Shown here in pieces: positions 62,241 to 64,000 of a stretch of 64,000 bases of DNA; positions within the stretch are counted from its first letter, which is position 1, and every line of letters begins with the position of its first letter. The stretch covers positions 1 through 64,000 of the forward strand of contig DYNP01000018.1 of NCBI GenBank assembly GCA_020721005.1. Direction: 5' to 3'. Both the position numbers and the translations under genes were made by a program. The notes beneath the pieces are model-generated. The model worked only from the letters and a program-made list of their open reading frames with translations. It searched no databases and was not told the DNA's origin. The DNA is from Thiomargarita sp. (GTDB taxonomy: Bacteria; Pseudomonadota; Gammaproteobacteria; Beggiatoales; Beggiatoaceae).

Positions 62241-63632
62241 GTGAATAAAAATACTTTATCAATGTCTTTTTGGTGTGACTTTCAGGGACGCATTTTGGAC
62301 ATAATTCAAGATGACTTGGGGATTGGTCACCGCGTCAACACCATGGGCAATACCTTATCAGTGCTGATTGATTCAGAAAGTTTAGAGAAAGCCTTTAATT
62401 TTCTATTGGAGTTGAGGGAACAAAAAGTTGCTTTTGACTGGCCTTTGGGGATGAAATTGGGAGAAAATGTAGAATTATTTTACTTCAGTGGAGGAATCAG
62501 TGAAGATAAAGCATTTATCATTGCCACCAAAACCCATGGCAATCTCCAAAATTTTTACGAAGAGTTGATGAAAATCAACAATGAGCAGGCTAACTTGTTG
62601 CGAAAAACCATCAAAGAACAGATTATGCTTTCTAAGGAAGTTGGATCGGGGAACAAGGTTGAGACTGATGACACACAATTATATGAAGAATTGACTTTGT
62701 TAAACAACGAATTGTCAAACACTCAGCGAGAATTAGCCAAGAAAAATAGTCAGTTAGAGCAACAGCGTCGCAAATTGGAAACACTAAATCAACAGTTGCA
62801 AACCACTGTAGATGAGTTACAACGCACTCGAAATGAACTCATTCAAAGTGAAAAAATGGCTTCTTTGGGACGTTTGGTCTCCGGATTTGCGCACGAGATC
62901 AATACCCCCATTGGCATAGCTTTGACTGCCACATCAGCTATTGAAGGAGGATTAGAGCGGATAAATCTGTTGTTGAGGACAGAGGAAGTCAGTGAGACTG
63001 AGTTAATGGAAGTTTTGGATAAAATTGGTCAGGCCGGTCAGTTGACTATTTCCAATTTACGTCGAGCAGCCGAGTTGGTGAGCAGTTTCAAGAGAACCTC
63101 TATCGATCAATCTTTGGAGACCAAACGTTTGTTTGACCTGGGAGATGTGCTCCAAGACAGTGTAATCAGCTTAGCCGGTAAATTTAAACACACTGCCATT
63201 GAGATTCAAATTAACTGTCCGACAGGAATTAATATTTACAGTTATCCGGGGGCTATCAGTCAGGTCTTTACCAATTTATTGCTCAATAGCTGGCTGCATG
63301 GTTTTGAAAGTGGTCAGCATTCCGGAAACATCGAAATTAAAGTGTTGTCTGCAAAAAACCAAATCGATCTTATTTACCAAGACAGTGGTAAGGGAATGAA
63401 TGCTGAAGTGCTTAAAAATTTATTTGAGCCGTTTTATACCACCAAACGGGCCAAAGGTGGTACTGGATTGGGTCTTTATCTGTGTTATAATATTGTTGTC
63501 AATCAGTTGAAAGGCACGATTGGTTGTGAAAGTGAACTTGATCAGGGGAGTTCTTTTCATATCTCATTCCCTATTGAAACCATTAGCGATGATAATTCCT
63601 ATGAAATTGATCCGAGACAAGAAAAAAACTGA
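62241..63632 (+). CDS. Sensor histidine kinase next to the B12 sensor
   Basis: 463 residues, no membrane segment. N-terminal PAS-like domain (about 1-125, FWCDFQGRILDIIQDDLGIG), coiled coil (about 125-200), HisKA-like region with H218 (GFAHEINTPIGIAL) and HATPase (about 320-455; DSGKGMNAEVLKNLFEPFYT and GGTGLGLYLCYNI). GTG 62241 is chosen since GGAG lies nine bases upstream; GTG 62226 would be possible. A soluble kinase beside a soluble B12 sensor points to intracellular light, B12 or redox sensing. Overlaps the response-regulator gene by 32 bases. Confidence 0.92.
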   Translation: MNKNTLSMSFWCDFQGRILDIIQDDLGIGHRVNTMGNTLSVLIDSESLEKAFNFLLELREQKVAFDWPLGMKLGENVELFYFSGGISEDKAFIIATKTHGNLQNFYEELMKINNEQANLLRKTIKEQIMLSKEVGSGNKVETDDTQLYEELTLLNNELSNTQRELAKKNSQLEQQRRKLETLNQQLQTTVDELQRTRNELIQSEKMASLGRLVSGFAHEINTPIGIALTATSAIEGGLERINLLLRTEEVSETELMEVLDKIGQAGQLTISNLRRAAELVSSFKRTSIDQSLETKRLFDLGDVLQDSVISLAGKFKHTAIEIQINCPTGINIYSYPGAISQVFTNLLLNSWLHGFESGQHSGNIEIKVLSAKNQIDLIYQDSGKGMNAEVLKNLFEPFYTTKRAKGGTGLGLYLCYNIVVNQLKGTIGCESELDQGSSFHISFPIETISDDNSYEIDPRQEKN

Positions 63633-64000
63633 TTCTCCAACAATTGATTCAGTACTCAACTCTGTTGAGGAACCCGGATCGAGTTTTGGATTAACTCATT
63701 ATAAACCCGCTTCCATAGCTGCAATTCGCAGCAAATCTTGGAAGATTTTGATTGTGGACGATGAACCTGAAGTTCATGCTGTCACTAAATTAAGTGTCAG
63801 TGATTTGGTGTTTGAAGGTAAAAAGGTGGAATTTTTAAGTGCTTTATCAGCGGAACAAGCCCGTTCAATTTTCAATGAGCATCCAGATATTGCGGTAGCT
63901 TTGGTGGATGTGGTTATGGAAACTGAGGATGCTGGCTTACGATTGGTCGAATATATCCGAAAAGAATTGGGTAATCAACAAGTTCGTTTAATCATTCGCA
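63601..64000 (+). CDS. DUF3369-type response regulator (truncated by window end)
   Basis: Starts at ATG 63601 inside the kinase gene and continues open to the window end (at least 133 residues). About 47-133 is a receiver domain with ILIVDDEPEV and phospho-acceptor D103 in ALVDVVMETEDAG. The spacing and the GKKVEFLSALSAEQARSIF and LRLVEYIRKELGNQQVRLII stretches are typical of DUF3369 response regulators, which often end in an HD-GYP or other output domain. Almost certainly the partner of the overlapping histidine kinase. Confidence 0.87.
   Translation, partial: MKLIRDKKKTDSPTIDSVLNSVEEPGSSFGLTHYKPASIAAIRSKSWKILIVDDEPEVHAVTKLSVSDLVFEGKKVEFLSALSAEQARSIFNEHPDIAVALVDVVMETEDAGLRLVEYIRKELGNQQVRLIIR

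Overview
The window looks like chromosome of a sulfur-oxidising gammaproteobacterium of the Beggiatoa/Thioploca/Thiomargarita kind (Thiotrichales). This is an inference from gammaproteobacterial gene orders (a DamX-like gene before gltB and gltD, leuS-lptE, System I cytochrome c maturation), cytochrome-rich and denitrification-stress genes, very large Ser/Thr-kinase/ATPase/histidine-kinase hybrids, and intergenic regions packed with several families of small palindromic repeats. No rRNA, tRNA, CRISPR array or intact transposase was seen. About 43 genes can be supported.

Layout. 1-256: truncated membrane-anchored protein. 893-2823: sulfate permease cysW and ATPase cysA. 2899-6749: a hybrid-cluster protein gene (hcp) behind a perfect FNR/DNR-type box, then an HPP-family membrane protein and an orphan HlyD-type adaptor. 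7163-11543: lytic transglycosylase, MgtE, a phosphofructokinase with a mixed ATP/PPi signature, and a DUF697 membrane protein. 11992-16010 (minus strand): ccmB-C-D-E-F without ccmA, ccmG or ccmH. 16545-21181: glgC, malQ, pgi (glycogen and hexose phosphate metabolism). 22353-31163: DamX-like AAA/SPOR protein, gltB and gltD, with a higBA toxin-antitoxin pair and repeats between gltB and gltD. 31898-33004: a PurT-like ATP-grasp protein with altered active-site motifs. 33242-44360: an 11-kb signalling operon (Cache/HAMP histidine kinase; 1747-aa Ser/Thr kinase-ATPase-GAF-histidine kinase; 1267-aa coiled-coil/OmpA protein). 44677-46750: DHC, SHP and a cytochrome b-DHC fusion. 47274-49672: OmpA-type lipoprotein and VWA protein. 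50096-50398: small secreted Ala/Pro-repeat protein. 50966-55189: mobB, mobA, then leuS-lptE on the other strand. 56060-60548: a histone-H1-like protein, rsmG and a sulfotransferase, disturbed by a perfect 1179-bp tandem duplication that doubles rsmG. 60857-64000: ABM monooxygenase, B12-binding sensor, histidine kinase, DUF3369 response regulator (truncated by the window end).

Functionally the window combines core metabolism (ammonium assimilation, glycogen, molybdenum cofactor, cytochrome c assembly) with NO/nitrite stress functions (hcp, SHP/DHC) and elaborate signal transduction. The clearest unusual features are: the composite repeat family built on GGAGTGGAGGCTTTAGCCGG with outer inverted repeats flanked by TA; the 1179-bp duplication; the cytochrome b-DHC fusion beside a second DHC and an SHP; the degenerate PurT; the kinase/OmpA operon; and the hcp and higBA control regions, whose sites are readable in the sequence.
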